The translations under genes and the position numbers were made by a program. A DNA stretch of 64,000 nucleotides, from positions 6,716,501 through 6,780,500 of the forward strand of contig NZ_JARXYJ010000001.1 in assembly GCF_029894425.1 (NCBI RefSeq). Reading direction: 5' to 3'. The notes beneath the pieces are model-generated. The model was not told where the DNA came from and did no database searches. It saw only the letters and a list, made by a program, of their open reading frames with translations. Of the stretch, positions 25,278 through 33,180 are shown piece after piece. This DNA comes from Streptomyces sp. SAI-127 (lineage in GTDB: Bacteria; Actinomycetota; Actinomycetes; Streptomycetales; Streptomycetaceae). How positions within the stretch are numbered: position 1 is the first letter of the stretch; each line of letters starts with the position of its first letter.

Positions 25278-26970
25278 CACTCGCCCTCATCCGCACGGAG
25301 GCGAGCGCCCCCATCTCCGACCGCAGCGCGGCCTTGTGCTGTTCCTGGTTGGCCTCGAACTCCCTGAAGGTGCTGGAGAGTTCCCACTGCGCCCGGAACT
25401 CCTCCAGGCTGTCCGCGTAGTACCGGCTGTCCTTGCGGAACTCCACTTCGAAGACGCTCATGCCCCGTCGGGTCCGGCGCTGCGGATTCGACGTGATGTA
25501 CGGCTCGAAGAACCCGACGTTCGACGTGAGCAGGGTGGAGCCGCTGACGTCGAGGGAGGTGATCCGCAGCTCGATCAGGTCCGGGTACATCGACTTGAGC
25601 AGCTGGTACGACTCGACCACGGGCAGGAAGGTGTTGTTGTACGACGGGCTGCTCTCCACCAGTTCCACGATGTTCTGGTAGTTGCCCGGTTCGGCGGCGG
25701 TGTCGTGCGGCATGAAGGCGGCGAGGCTGTTCCACGGACTGCTGATGACCACGTTGAACCGGACCCCGCGCTCCAGCGCGTCCTTGACCCGGCCGTAGAA
25801 GAGCCGTGTCTCCTTCAGGAAGTAGGAGGCGCCGGCGTGGGCGATGAGCCGGATGATGCCGGTCTCCTCCTCCAGCGCCCTGCGCTTCGCGTCGTTGCGC
25901 TCGGTGTTCTGGTGGGGCTTGTACACCCTCTCGATGTGGTACGGGAGTTCGTCGTCCGCAGTGATGGCCGCCCGCATGTCCGCGAGTTCGTCCTGCAGGA
26001 TGTGCGTCTGGGGATGTTCCTGGCCGAGGTCGGGAGAGGTGACGGCACGGGTGGCGGCGGTGACGAAGGCCTGCACGGCGGCCTCCGTGCGTTCGTTGGC
26101 CTGCCCGTCCCAGCCGCCCGCCGCAGCGAACTCCGTGGCGGCGAGGGTGGCTTGGGCGATGATCGTCTCGCGGTGTTCCAGGCCGAGTGTCACCTGCGCG
26201 GTGACGTACAGGAGTTCCAGGGCGGCCAGGTTCTCGAGGCCGGGGTCCAGGTCGTGGCGTGCCGCGGCCAGTGCGACGCGGGCGCCGAGGGCCCGGGCGT
26301 GGTCGCCGCCCTCGCTCTCGACGAACCGGGTCACCGACTGGTCGAAGCTGTCCACCGCGTTGTGCAGTTCCTGCTCGTCGCCGGACGCCCTGGCGAGGTC
26401 CAGGCGGACCCGGTCGGCGGTCAGCCGGGTCTCCAGATCCTTGTCCTGTTCGTACTTGAGCGAGTCGAGCGCCTTGTTGGCCCAGATCGCGGCCGCGTCC
26501 GGATCGCCCAGCTGAAGGCTCACGACACTCAGGTTGGCGAGGATGGCCGGGACCTCATAGGTCTCGTACTCGTGGGCGCGGGTGAGCGCGCAGTCCAGTA
26601 CGGCCATGGCCCGCACCAGGTCACCCTGTTCGGCGAGCAGGGAGCCGAGGTGGTTCCAGAGTTCGGGCTCCCGGTAGACGACCTGGTCGATCTCGGAGAG
26701 CCGCATGGCGCGCAGCGTCGTGTCGGTCAGGTCCATCGCGGCCTTGTCGAGGCCGAGCGCGAGCAGCAGTTCGACCAGGTGGGCGTACCGGGCGATCCGC
26801 TCCGGTTCGTCCTCCCACACGGCCTGTCCGCTGCGCAGCCGGTCCACGTAGCTGATGAGCGCCGCTTCGGACTCCCGTGCGGAGGACTGCTTTTCCGTGC
26901 CGCCGTCCTCGTGTTCCGCCTTTTCCTCGGCGATCGATATCGCTTCGTCGAGGTCATCGATTTCGGTCAT
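25249..26970 (-). CDS. TPR-like repeat protein with C-terminal PLD/DUF5919-like domain
   Basis: The 573-residue protein has an acidic N-terminus and about 300 residues of TPR-like helical repeats (units such as LGSLLAEQGDLVRAMAVLDCAL and LSVVSLQLGDPDAAAIWANKAL). A separate C-terminal domain of about 200 residues follows (RLIAHAGASYFLKETRLFYG, FNVVISSPWNSLAAFM, TLLTSNVGFFEPYI), whose pattern resembles phospholipase-D-like/DUF5919 folds without obvious HKD catalytic motifs. It starts three bases after the trypsin-like gene, so they are one operon. Repeat scaffold plus effector-like domain is a layout common in conflict and stress-sensing systems; the actual function is unknown. Confidence 0.75.
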   Translation of the reverse strand: MTEIDDLDEAISIAEEKAEHEDGGTEKQSSARESEAALISYVDRLRSGQAVWEDEPERIARYAHLVELLLALGLDKAAMDLTDTTLRAMRLSEIDQVVYREPELWNHLGSLLAEQGDLVRAMAVLDCALTRAHEYETYEVPAILANLSVVSLQLGDPDAAAIWANKALDSLKYEQDKDLETRLTADRVRLDLARASGDEQELHNAVDSFDQSVTRFVESEGGDHARALGARVALAAARHDLDPGLENLAALELLYVTAQVTLGLEHRETIIAQATLAATEFAAAGGWDGQANERTEAAVQAFVTAATRAVTSPDLGQEHPQTHILQDELADMRAAITADDELPYHIERVYKPHQNTERNDAKRRALEEETGIIRLIAHAGASYFLKETRLFYGRVKDALERGVRFNVVISSPWNSLAAFMPHDTAAEPGNYQNIVELVESSPSYNNTFLPVVESYQLLKSMYPDLIELRITSLDVSGSTLLTSNVGFFEPYITSNPQRRTRRGMSVFEVEFRKDSRYYADSLEEFRAQWELSSTFREFEANQEQHKAALRSEMGALASVRMRASVRRGEVPLP

Positions 26971-26973
26971 CGA

Positions 26974-27672
26974 TCAGTTTCCTTCTGACGGACGCCGGGC
27001 ACGCCGGTTCGGTTCGGTCCTCGTCCAGCGCGGGCGCACACTTCCGTATCCCCTGTCGTGCAGAACCTGGTTGGCCCGGGTGCGCTTTTCCGCCTTCTTG
27101 CCACCGGTGACGTCGTTGAACAGCCTGAGCGCCTCAGTCACGGAAATGGCGAAAGCCTCGTCGCTCTCGCGGGGAGAGGCGTCCCGGGGTTTCACCAGCA
27201 GACCGAGGACGACCGGCGGGTCCTGGCGGGTCTCCTCGATCGGGCTGCCGGCGTAGGCCGCCGGGTCGCGCAGGACGCGCTCGCAGCGCAGCCGCAGGGC
27301 CGTCACCGTGAGGTGGGGACTGTCGTGGTAGACGGCTTCCGGTTCGACGACGCTGCCCGTCAGGGGCTTGGGGTCGACGGAGACGGTCGCCCGCCAGGAC
27401 TGGCCCTGGTGCGCCTCACCGAAGGCGGTCGTCGCCAACGGGCCCGTGGTGCCGTTCAGTTCGAGTCTGAGCAGGGCGAGGTCCGACGGTGTGTTGCCCC
27501 AGAGGATGTGCGCGGGTGTTCCGTCCCGCAGATGCAGGAGCGGCTTCGTGGTGAGGACGTCCGGCCCGAGCGCGTGGGCGGTCGTCAGCGCGAAGGGCCG
27601 TGCGATACGCAGGCCGGACGCGATGCGCCTGCCCGCGAGATATAACTCGATCAAATGCTCGTCCCGCGCCAT
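26974..27672 (-). CDS. trypsin-like protein with altered nucleophile site
   Basis: The 232-residue protein has a chymotrypsin-fold layout without a signal peptide: His33 in LTTAHALGPD, Asp64 in PSDLALLRLEL, and where GDSGGP is expected the sequence is AYAGSP (residues 139-144), followed by VVLGLLVKP. The aligned nucleophile position is Ala, so it may be a pseudoprotease, or the Ser two residues later may serve. A basic C-terminal tail (RTRANQVLHDRG onward) is Arg-rich. Intracellular trypsin-like modules next to TPR proteins are typical of multi-gene conflict systems in streptomycetes. Coupled to the downstream TPR gene by a three-base gap. Confidence 0.7.
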   Translation of the reverse strand: MARDEHLIELYLAGRRIASGLRIARPFALTTAHALGPDVLTTKPLLHLRDGTPAHILWGNTPSDLALLRLELNGTTGPLATTAFGEAHQGQSWRATVSVDPKPLTGSVVEPEAVYHDSPHLTVTALRLRCERVLRDPAAYAGSPIEETRQDPPVVLGLLVKPRDASPRESDEAFAISVTEALRLFNDVTGGKKAEKRTRANQVLHDRGYGSVRPRWTRTEPNRRARRPSEGN

Positions 27673-27730
27673 GTCCGGCCCCCGTCTGTTCCGCTGCGCG
27701 TTCCAGAAGTCTCACCCGGAAAGAAGAATG

Positions 27731-28360
27731 TTAACCGCGGTCAGAGTTCCGCGACGCCTTCTTCCCGATGACTGTTTCCCATGAGGCGGAGGAGCCGGAT
27801 GTGGTCACGCTCAGTTTGATTCCGAGGAAGCGGCCGGCCGGTAACCGTCTGGATCCCGGTCGTTCGCCGTGGATGTCGGCCAGCAGCAGCGCGAGGAGTT
27901 CGCTGTCGGCCTCCTCCGCCTCCTCGACGCGTTTGGTGAACTTCTTCCACAGGCCGTCGGCCTGGCTGGGGAGACGGACGGCGGCACCCTGCTCATGCCA
28001 CTCCTCCCAGGCCTCCAGCCACCGCTGCATGCCGTCGAACGACTTCTCGCAGGCCTCGCGGAGCCGCTCGGAACTGTAGAGCTCGATACGTGCCGCCAAC
28101 GCGGCCGCGGAGTGCAGGGCCTCGCTGCGCACGCCTTCCAGTTCCGGGAGGTCGAAGCTGCGCCGGGTGTGGGCGCGGAGCTGGGCGTAGGTGTGCACGG
28201 TGCTCATGAGGTCGTCGTACGTGGCCACCCGGCGGTCCCAGAGCCGCCGTTCCCGTTCGCGTCTCGACGTCGCCCGCTGGGTGATCCAGGCCGCGCTGAG
28301 GGTGGCCGTCGCGCCCAGTGACGTACCGATGATCGCGGCCTCTGCCGGTGTGATGCGCAC
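27731..28360 (-). CDS. membrane-anchored helical protein, unknown function
   Basis: This is a 209-residue protein with one N-terminal membrane helix (ITPAEAAIIGTSLGATATLS) followed directly by a basic Arg-rich segment (RATSRRERERRLWDRR) and a mostly helical cytoplasmic body (AQLRAHTRRSF, MQRWLEAWEEWHEQG). The topology fits a small inner-face membrane anchor. It is the first gene of a three-gene minus-strand operon, 58 nt before the trypsin-like gene. No family recognised with confidence. Confidence 0.7.
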   Translation of the reverse strand: MRITPAEAAIIGTSLGATATLSAAWITQRATSRRERERRLWDRRVATYDDLMSTVHTYAQLRAHTRRSFDLPELEGVRSEALHSAAALAARIELYSSERLREACEKSFDGMQRWLEAWEEWHEQGAAVRLPSQADGLWKKFTKRVEEAEEADSELLALLLADIHGERPGSRRLPAGRFLGIKLSVTTSGSSASWETVIGKKASRNSDRG

Positions 28361-28430
28361 GCCGTCATGATGAGGTGGTGGCGGGGGCGGACGGAACTGC
28401 TACGGCGTCGTGGGTCTCCGGGAGGCCTGG

Positions 28431-28940
28431 TCACTCCGGTGAGTTCTGGGCCCCTTCCAGCAACTCACGCAACAGATCGGCCAGTTGGCCGGCCTGTTCG
28501 TCGTCGAGGGTGGACAGGGCCGCCGTCTGGGGTGCCAGGCCCGCTCCCACCGCCTCGTCGATGACGGTCAATCCCTTCTCCGTCAGGGTCACTTGGAGGC
28601 CTCGGCGGTCGTGGGGGTCGGGGGAGCGGCGGAGGAGGGCGGCGCGTTCCAGTTTGTCGAGGCGGCCCGTCATGCCGCCCGTGGTGAGCATCAGCGTCGA
28701 GGAGAGCTGGCGGGGGGAGAGCGTGTACGGCTCGCCGGCCCGGCGGAGGGTGGCGAGGACGTCGAATTCGCCGCGGGAGATGCCGTAGGGGGCGTACGCC
28801 TTCTCCGCGCGGTCGCCCATGGCGCGGGAGAGGCGGTAGATCCGCCCGAACACCTCCATGGCCCTGGTGTCGAGGTCGGGCCGCACGGCCGCCCACTGGT
28901 CGATGATCGCGTCGACGGCGTCCTTGCGCTGTGCACTCAT
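28431..28940 (-). CDS. MarR-family transcriptional regulator
   Basis: The 169-residue protein has the MarR winged helix (ISRGEFDVLATLRRAGEPYT, then LSPRQLSSTLMLTTGGMTGR) and the DPHDRRGLQVTLTEKG wing. The frame is open upstream, but MSAQRKDAVDAIIDQW at ATG 28940 is the natural start. It is divergent from an EamA transporter with a perfect palindrome between them, indicating control of the transporter and itself by a small-molecule ligand. Confidence 0.92.
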   Translation of the reverse strand: MSAQRKDAVDAIIDQWAAVRPDLDTRAMEVFGRIYRLSRAMGDRAEKAYAPYGISRGEFDVLATLRRAGEPYTLSPRQLSSTLMLTTGGMTGRLDKLERAALLRRSPDPHDRRGLQVTLTEKGLTVIDEAVGAGLAPQTAALSTLDDEQAGQLADLLRELLEGAQNSPE

Positions 28941-28992
28941 GTGCCGAGTATCCGCAGGCTTCCGGTCGCCCGCAAGAAAGTTGCTTGTGGAA

Positions 28993-29016
28993 AAGTAGCT
29001 TAGAGGTAAGCTACTT
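28993..29016. promoter_or_regulatory. MarR-type operator palindrome
   Basis: AAGTAGCTTA (28993-29002) and TAAGCTACTT (29007-29016) are perfect inverted repeats with a 4-bp centre, located between the divergent marR and eamA genes, 29 bp before the transporter start. This is typical MarR operator geometry. Confidence 0.8.
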
Positions 29017-29044
29017 GCTGCCAAGTCAGCGATGAGGGGGAACC

Positions 29045-30094
29045 GTGAGTACACCGACCAGGAACCGCACCGCCACCGTCCTCCTCACCGCTCTCGCGCC
29101 CGTCTCCTGGGGCACCACCTACGCCGTCACCACCGAGTTCCTCCCCGCCGACCGTCCCCTGTTCACCGGAATGATGCGCGCCCTGCCCGCCGGACTGGTG
29201 CTGCTCGCCCTCGCCCGGGTGCTGCCGCGCGGGGTCTGGTGGGGCAAGGCGGCCGTGCTCGGGGCGTTGAACATCGGGGCCTTCTTCCCGTTGCTGTTCC
29301 TGTCGGCGTACCGGCTGCCGGGCGGGATGGCCGCGGTGGTCGGGTCGGTCGGACCGCTGATCGTCGTCGGGCTGTCGGCGGTGCTGCTGGGGCAGCGGCC
29401 CACGGCCAGGAGCGTGCTCACCGGGCTCGTGGCCGCGTTCGGCGTCAGCCTGGTCGTGCTCAAGGCGGCCGGTGCCCTGGACGTCGTCGGGGTGGCGGCG
29501 GCGTTCATCTCCGCCGCCTCGATGTCCGCCGGCACCGTGCTGACCAAGCGCTGGGGACGCCCCGACGGCGTGGGCCCGCTAGCCCTCACCGCCTGGCAGC
29601 TCACCGCCGGTGGCCTGCTCATCGCGCCCCTCGCCCTCCTCGTCGAGGGAGCCCCGCCCGCCCTCGACGGCCGTGCGGTCGGCGGCTACCTCTACCTCGC
29701 GCTGGCGAACACGGCGGTGGCGTACTGGCTCTGGTTCCGCGGCATCGGCCGTCTCACCGCCACCCAGGTCACCTTCCTCGGCCCGCTGTCCCCGCTGACC
29801 GCCGCGGTCGTCGGCTGGGCGGCGCTCGGGCAGAGCCTGACGCCGGTGCAGTTGGCGGGCATGGCCCTGGCCTTCGGGGCGACGGTGGCGGGCCAGCTGG
29901 GGGCGCGGCCCACTGCCGACCGGTCGTTCGGCCCCGCGGAAAGCAACCGCCGAGAGGCAGACCTGGCGGGTCCGGTGCCGCGGTGGCAGGGGGGTGAGGG
30001 TGCGGGAAGCGCTGCGGGTCGGGGGTGTGGCCCGCTGCCGGCTGGTCGTTCGGCCTCGCTGGAGGCGACCGTCGAGGGGCTTCGGCAGACCTGA
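29045..30094 (+). CDS. EamA/DMT-family transporter with repeat-derived C-terminal tail
   Basis: The 349-residue protein has ten predicted membrane helices in two EamA halves (residues 1-145 and 150-285; SWGTTYAVTTEFLPADRPLF is the typical start). It probably exports a metabolite or drug. After about residue 290 (GQLGARPTADRSFG) the sequence loses membrane character and becomes a Gly/Ala/Arg-rich tail encoded by the tandem repeat tract; the stop lies inside the first complete repeat. The original stop was therefore probably lost or displaced. Regulated by the divergent MarR protein. A short 7-8 base leader separates it from a GAGGGG ribosome binding site. Confidence 0.88.
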   Translation: MSTPTRNRTATVLLTALAPVSWGTTYAVTTEFLPADRPLFTGMMRALPAGLVLLALARVLPRGVWWGKAAVLGALNIGAFFPLLFLSAYRLPGGMAAVVGSVGPLIVVGLSAVLLGQRPTARSVLTGLVAAFGVSLVVLKAAGALDVVGVAAAFISAASMSAGTVLTKRWGRPDGVGPLALTAWQLTAGGLLIAPLALLVEGAPPALDGRAVGGYLYLALANTAVAYWLWFRGIGRLTATQVTFLGPLSPLTAAVVGWAALGQSLTPVQLAGMALAFGATVAGQLGARPTADRSFGPAESNRREADLAGPVPRWQGGEGAGSAAGRGCGPLPAGRSASLEATVEGLRQT

Positions 30095-30300
30095 GGTGTG
30101 CGGCGCTGCGGCAGACTTGACGGGTCAGGTGCCGTGGTGGCAGGGATGCGAGGGTGCTGGAAGCTCTGCGGGTCGGGGGTGTGGCCCGCTGCCGGCTGGT
30201 CGTTCGGCCTCGCTGGAGGCGACCGTCGAGGGGCTTCGGCAGACCTGAGGTGTGCGGCGCTGCGGCAGACTTGACGGGTCAGGTGCCGTGGTGGCAGGGG
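29902..30300 (+). repeat. 154-bp tandem repeat tract behind eamA
   Basis: Positions 30012-30145 are repeated exactly at 30166-30299 (134 identical bases, period 154). A diverged earlier copy starts near 29902 inside the eamA coding sequence. The tract runs straight into a dehydrogenase remnant at 30302. Confidence 0.85.
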
Positions 30301-30301
30301 C

Positions 30302-30520
30302 GCGAGGACGTTCACCGTCGAGAAGCTCGCCGCGGTCAACCCGGCCATCGACGAGAGCGCCGTCCAGGGCATCATCGACCACCTCGCCGGGATGCGCATG
30401 ACCCGCCGCAACCCCACCCTCGCCGAGGTCGCCGCCACCGCCGTGTTCCTCGCCTCCGACCACGCGGGCGGCATCACCGGCACGTTCGTCAACGCCACCG
30501 GCGGGATGGTCAGCGTCTGA
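30302..30520 (+). pseudogene. C-terminal remnant of a short-chain dehydrogenase
   Basis: In frame to the TGA at 30518 the sequence reads RTFTVEKLAAVNPAIDESAV, then HLAGMRMTRRNPTLAEVAAT, then ITGTFVNATGG, the characteristic C-terminus of SDR-family oxidoreductases (about 72 codons). The N-terminal Rossmann part with the TGxxxGxG motif and the YxxxK catalytic pair is absent; the tandem repeat tract takes its place. It overlaps the 3' end of the M50-type gene by 11 bp. No start codon or ribosome binding site was seen. Confidence 0.75.
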
Positions 30521-31676
30521 GCCCGCGGCCCCGCCACCACGTGCGCAGCCACAGGGCGTGCAGCCCGCCGAGCGTGACGACGACGGCGATCCCGTCCAGC
30601 CGGTCCCACACCGACCGCCCGGTGCCCGCCTCGACCACCGCGCGGGCGAACAGCGTGAGGTCCGCGGGCAGGGTGACGGCCGCGAAGAACGCGAGACACA
30701 GCGTGGTGCCGACGACCAGCACCACGCTGTACACCCGTACGGCCCGCCGTTCGTGCACGGGCAGTCCGAGGCTGGGGTCCCGGTCGTCGCTACGGCGGCC
30801 CCGGCGCCCCAGCAGGCGCCGGGCCCGGTACTTCGTGTACGCCACCCCGTCCCCGAACAGATCGCGGCAGCGCGTGAGGTCCTGGAGGACGAAGTACAGG
30901 TCCGTGCGCAGGAAGACCAGGAGCTGGAAGGGGAGCGGAAGCAGGGCGAGCAGGGCCACGGCGGCGAGGACACGGCGGGGTGTGCCGGTCGTGACGCCCG
31001 CGGCGAGGGCGGCCAGGCAGGCGGCCGTCAGATTGGTCGCGATGCCGGCGAGGTAGGCGGTCAACCGGTGTCGGCGCGGGGCGAGTTCGATCCCGCTGAT
31101 GTCCGTCTGCATCACCAGGAACTGCAGCCGGGTACCGAGCCGCATCCGCCCCGCCACGCCGGTCGCGCGAGCGGTCAGCAGATGGGCGCACTCGTGGAGC
31201 AGCAGCAGGCTCCAGCCGACGGCCGCGCCGAGGGCGAGGACCGCGCTGCCGTGCGAACTCCACAGCAGCGTCCGGTGGTCGAGCGGCACCGGAGGGCGGG
31301 TGAGCAGGGTGACCGCGATCAACAGGACGACCGCCACGAGGACAGCGGGACTCAGCAACCAGCGCACATGACGGGGCCGTATCCATGCCAGGGTCGGTGT
31401 CGGCGGCGGCTCCTGGTCGATCACGCGGCCGTCGACCTCCGCCACGAAACCGAGCCCGAGCAGGGCCTCCACGAAGTCCGGTACGTCGACGTCGTGGCCG
31501 GTGCGGGCGCGGAGCCGTTCGCCGACCTCGGCCGGGGGCAGGCCCTGGCCGAGCAGGTCCAGGGCCTGTTTGCCCACCTCGGGCAGGGCGACGAAACGGC
31601 CGGTCGCCCTGCGGCCCACGATCCACTCGTCGCCGTCGGGGCGGGAGTCCAGCGCGTGCAGCCGCACCCGGTTCAC
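30510..31676 (-). CDS. M50-like membrane metalloprotease with N-terminal PqqD/RRE-like domain
   Basis: The 388-residue protein starts with a soluble wHTH-like domain (residues 5-85; GRFVALPEVGKQALDLLGQG, VPDFVEALLGLGFV) resembling PqqD/RiPP recognition elements. It continues with several membrane helices and a zinc-protease motif HECAH (161-165) at the end of a helix, with TDLYFVLQD further on, as in putative peptide zinc metalloproteases. GTG at 31676 overlaps the stop of the ThiF-like gene (GTGA). It is therefore coupled to an E1-like enzyme and lies opposite two tiny peptide genes, which suggests maturation or export of a modified peptide. Function inferred from context. Confidence 0.82.
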   Translation of the reverse strand: MNRVRLHALDSRPDGDEWIVGRRATGRFVALPEVGKQALDLLGQGLPPAEVGERLRARTGHDVDVPDFVEALLGLGFVAEVDGRVIDQEPPPTPTLAWIRPRHVRWLLSPAVLVAVVLLIAVTLLTRPPVPLDHRTLLWSSHGSAVLALGAAVGWSLLLLHECAHLLTARATGVAGRMRLGTRLQFLVMQTDISGIELAPRRHRLTAYLAGIATNLTAACLAALAAGVTTGTPRRVLAAVALLALLPLPFQLLVFLRTDLYFVLQDLTRCRDLFGDGVAYTKYRARRLLGRRGRRSDDRDPSLGLPVHERRAVRVYSVVLVVGTTLCLAFFAAVTLPADLTLFARAVVEAGTGRSVWDRLDGIAVVVTLGGLHALWLRTWWRGRGLRR

Positions 31677-32968
31677 ACGCGCTCCCCGCACGCCGGGCAG
31701 TCCAGGTGGCGTGGAGTGCGCTGGTGGACGGGGTCGCCGGGGAGCATGAGGTTCACGCCGAAGCGGAAGCCCGGCTCCATCGCGGGCACCCCGGTCAGCA
31801 GGGCGAGGGCGGCATGCGCGAGCAGGGCTCCCGAGAGACCGGCGGTGACGGCACTCGCCGGGTTCCACGGCATCCGCGGCGAGGCGACCTCCGGGTCCTG
31901 TCCCGGCCCGAGCCGCAGATCCCGCCGGGCGATCTCCCCGTCCCGCAGACACTCCCAGCAGGCCCCCTGCCCGGGCACGTACACCCCGGCGGTCACGAGA
32001 GGCCCCCGGTAACCGGCGTCCACCCACGGCAATCCGGCCGCCAGACAGACCCGGTTGGCCCACCGCCGGATCGCGTCCGGGCGGTCGGCGGCGAGGACGA
32101 GGAGGTCGTAGGGGGACGGCGGGAGAGCAGAGGCGGGCGTCGACGAGGCGACCGCTCGCCCGGGCCCGTCGGCGGTCTCGGCCGGCGGGTCGGCGGCTCC
32201 GAGGGTTCCACCGGGTCTGCGGCGCTCCACGGCGGCCCTCACCGGTGGTGGCCCGCCCGGGGGTCGTCCCGCCTGTCGTGATCCGGCCACCAGCTCCGCC
32301 AGGTCTTCCGGCCCCGCCACCTCCCTCCGCTCCCCGGTCACCGTCACGTCCGAGTTCAGCGCCCGCAGGGTCGCCACCGCCGCCTCCACCTTCGGCCGGC
32401 CGAGGTCGGACTCGCGGTACAGGGGCTGGCGGTTGAGGTTGGAGAGCTCGACCGTGTCCGGGTCGACGCAGTGGACGTGTCCCACCCCGGAGGCGACCAG
32501 GGCCTGGGCCGCGTGGCCGCCGGTGCCGCCGACCCCGATCAGCAGGACGCGGGCCTCGCGCAGGCGGAGCTGGGCGTCCCAGGGGCCGGTGCGGGGGGTG
32601 AGGTCCATCCAGCGCAGGAGGGGGACGCCACGGCTGTAGCGGTCCTCCTCGCGGGGCGGCACCGGCACCGACGCCCGGGCGTCGTCCACGAAACCGGCGG
32701 CCAGCAGGTCGGCCATCGCCTGGCGGGCGTCATCGCCGGACAGCTCCGGGTGGGTGCGCAGGACCTCGGCGACCACCTCCGACGGCGCCCGCGACCCGTC
32801 CATCGCCTCGACGAGCGTCCACACCCAGCCCTGCGGATCCGCGATCTCCGCGCCGATGCCGTGGATCACGCTGCCGACGCGGACGTTGCCGTCGACCGTG
32901 CGGTAGGCGCGGTGCTCGGGCTTGATCCGGGGCCGCCCGAACGTCTCGACCGTCACCGCCTCCGTCAC
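31673..32968 (-). CDS. ThiF/E1-like adenylyltransferase with N-terminal RRE-like domain
   Basis: The 431-residue protein has a PqqD-like winged-helix N-terminus (about residues 20-100), an E1/ThiF nucleotide-binding domain (GVGGTG 145-150, CVDPDTVELSNLNRQ with the Arg finger, GRPKVEAA) and two CxxC pairs for zinc (CWECL, CPACG at the C-terminus). An unusual Pro/Gly/Ala-rich insertion of about 60 residues (from roughly 230) interrupts the E1 domain. ThiF-like enzymes adenylate a peptide or protein C-terminus or activate side chains, as in microcin C7 and azole-forming partners. GTG at 32968 has GGAGAGG upstream. Divergent from two small peptide genes that are its likely substrates. Confidence 0.85.
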   Translation of the reverse strand: MTEAVTVETFGRPRIKPEHRAYRTVDGNVRVGSVIHGIGAEIADPQGWVWTLVEAMDGSRAPSEVVAEVLRTHPELSGDDARQAMADLLAAGFVDDARASVPVPPREEDRYSRGVPLLRWMDLTPRTGPWDAQLRLREARVLLIGVGGTGGHAAQALVASGVGHVHCVDPDTVELSNLNRQPLYRESDLGRPKVEAAVATLRALNSDVTVTGERREVAGPEDLAELVAGSRQAGRPPGGPPPVRAAVERRRPGGTLGAADPPAETADGPGRAVASSTPASALPPSPYDLLVLAADRPDAIRRWANRVCLAAGLPWVDAGYRGPLVTAGVYVPGQGACWECLRDGEIARRDLRLGPGQDPEVASPRMPWNPASAVTAGLSGALLAHAALALLTGVPAMEPGFRFGVNLMLPGDPVHQRTPRHLDCPACGERV

Positions 32969-32999
32969 CGCGGCCCCTCTCCTTCACACGTACACCTTC

Positions 33000-33091
33000 T
33001 TGACACTCTGACCCCACCGGCACAGCCTTGACAAGAGCGGTCGGCGATCGCTTCGGGATGATCAAATCCCGTACAGCAGCGAGGAGTTGGG
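33000..33091. promoter_or_regulatory. divergent promoter region of the peptide locus
   Basis: The 123-bp spacer between thiF-like and peptide genes holds two TTGACA hexamers on the plus strand (33000-33005 and 33028-33033) and GAGGAG (33081-33086) as ribosome binding site of the first peptide. No convincing -10 could be assigned. Confidence 0.4.
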
Positions 33092-33169
33092 ATGCCGGAA
33101 GTGATCGTGATCCGCCCCTTGGACAAGAAGGAGACCACGGGGGAGAGCGGCGGCAACGGCGGCAGCTGA
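33092..33169 (+). CDS. 25-residue putative RiPP precursor peptide A1
   Basis: ATG at 33092 with GAGGAG five bases upstream opens a 25-codon frame ending at TGA 33167-33169. The peptide begins MPEV, continues with IVIRPLDKKETTG and ends in a Gly/Ser/Asn-rich tail (ESGGNGGS). There is no cysteine. The twin gene downstream conserves the central block with different codons (TTG/CTG, AAG/AAA, ACG/ACT), evidence of selection on the peptide. Neighbouring RRE-like proteins, an E1-like enzyme and proteases suggest it is a modification substrate. Which residues are modified is unknown. Confidence 0.75.
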   Translation: MPEVIVIRPLDKKETTGESGGNGGS

Positions 33170-33180
33170 GAGGAGCTCAC

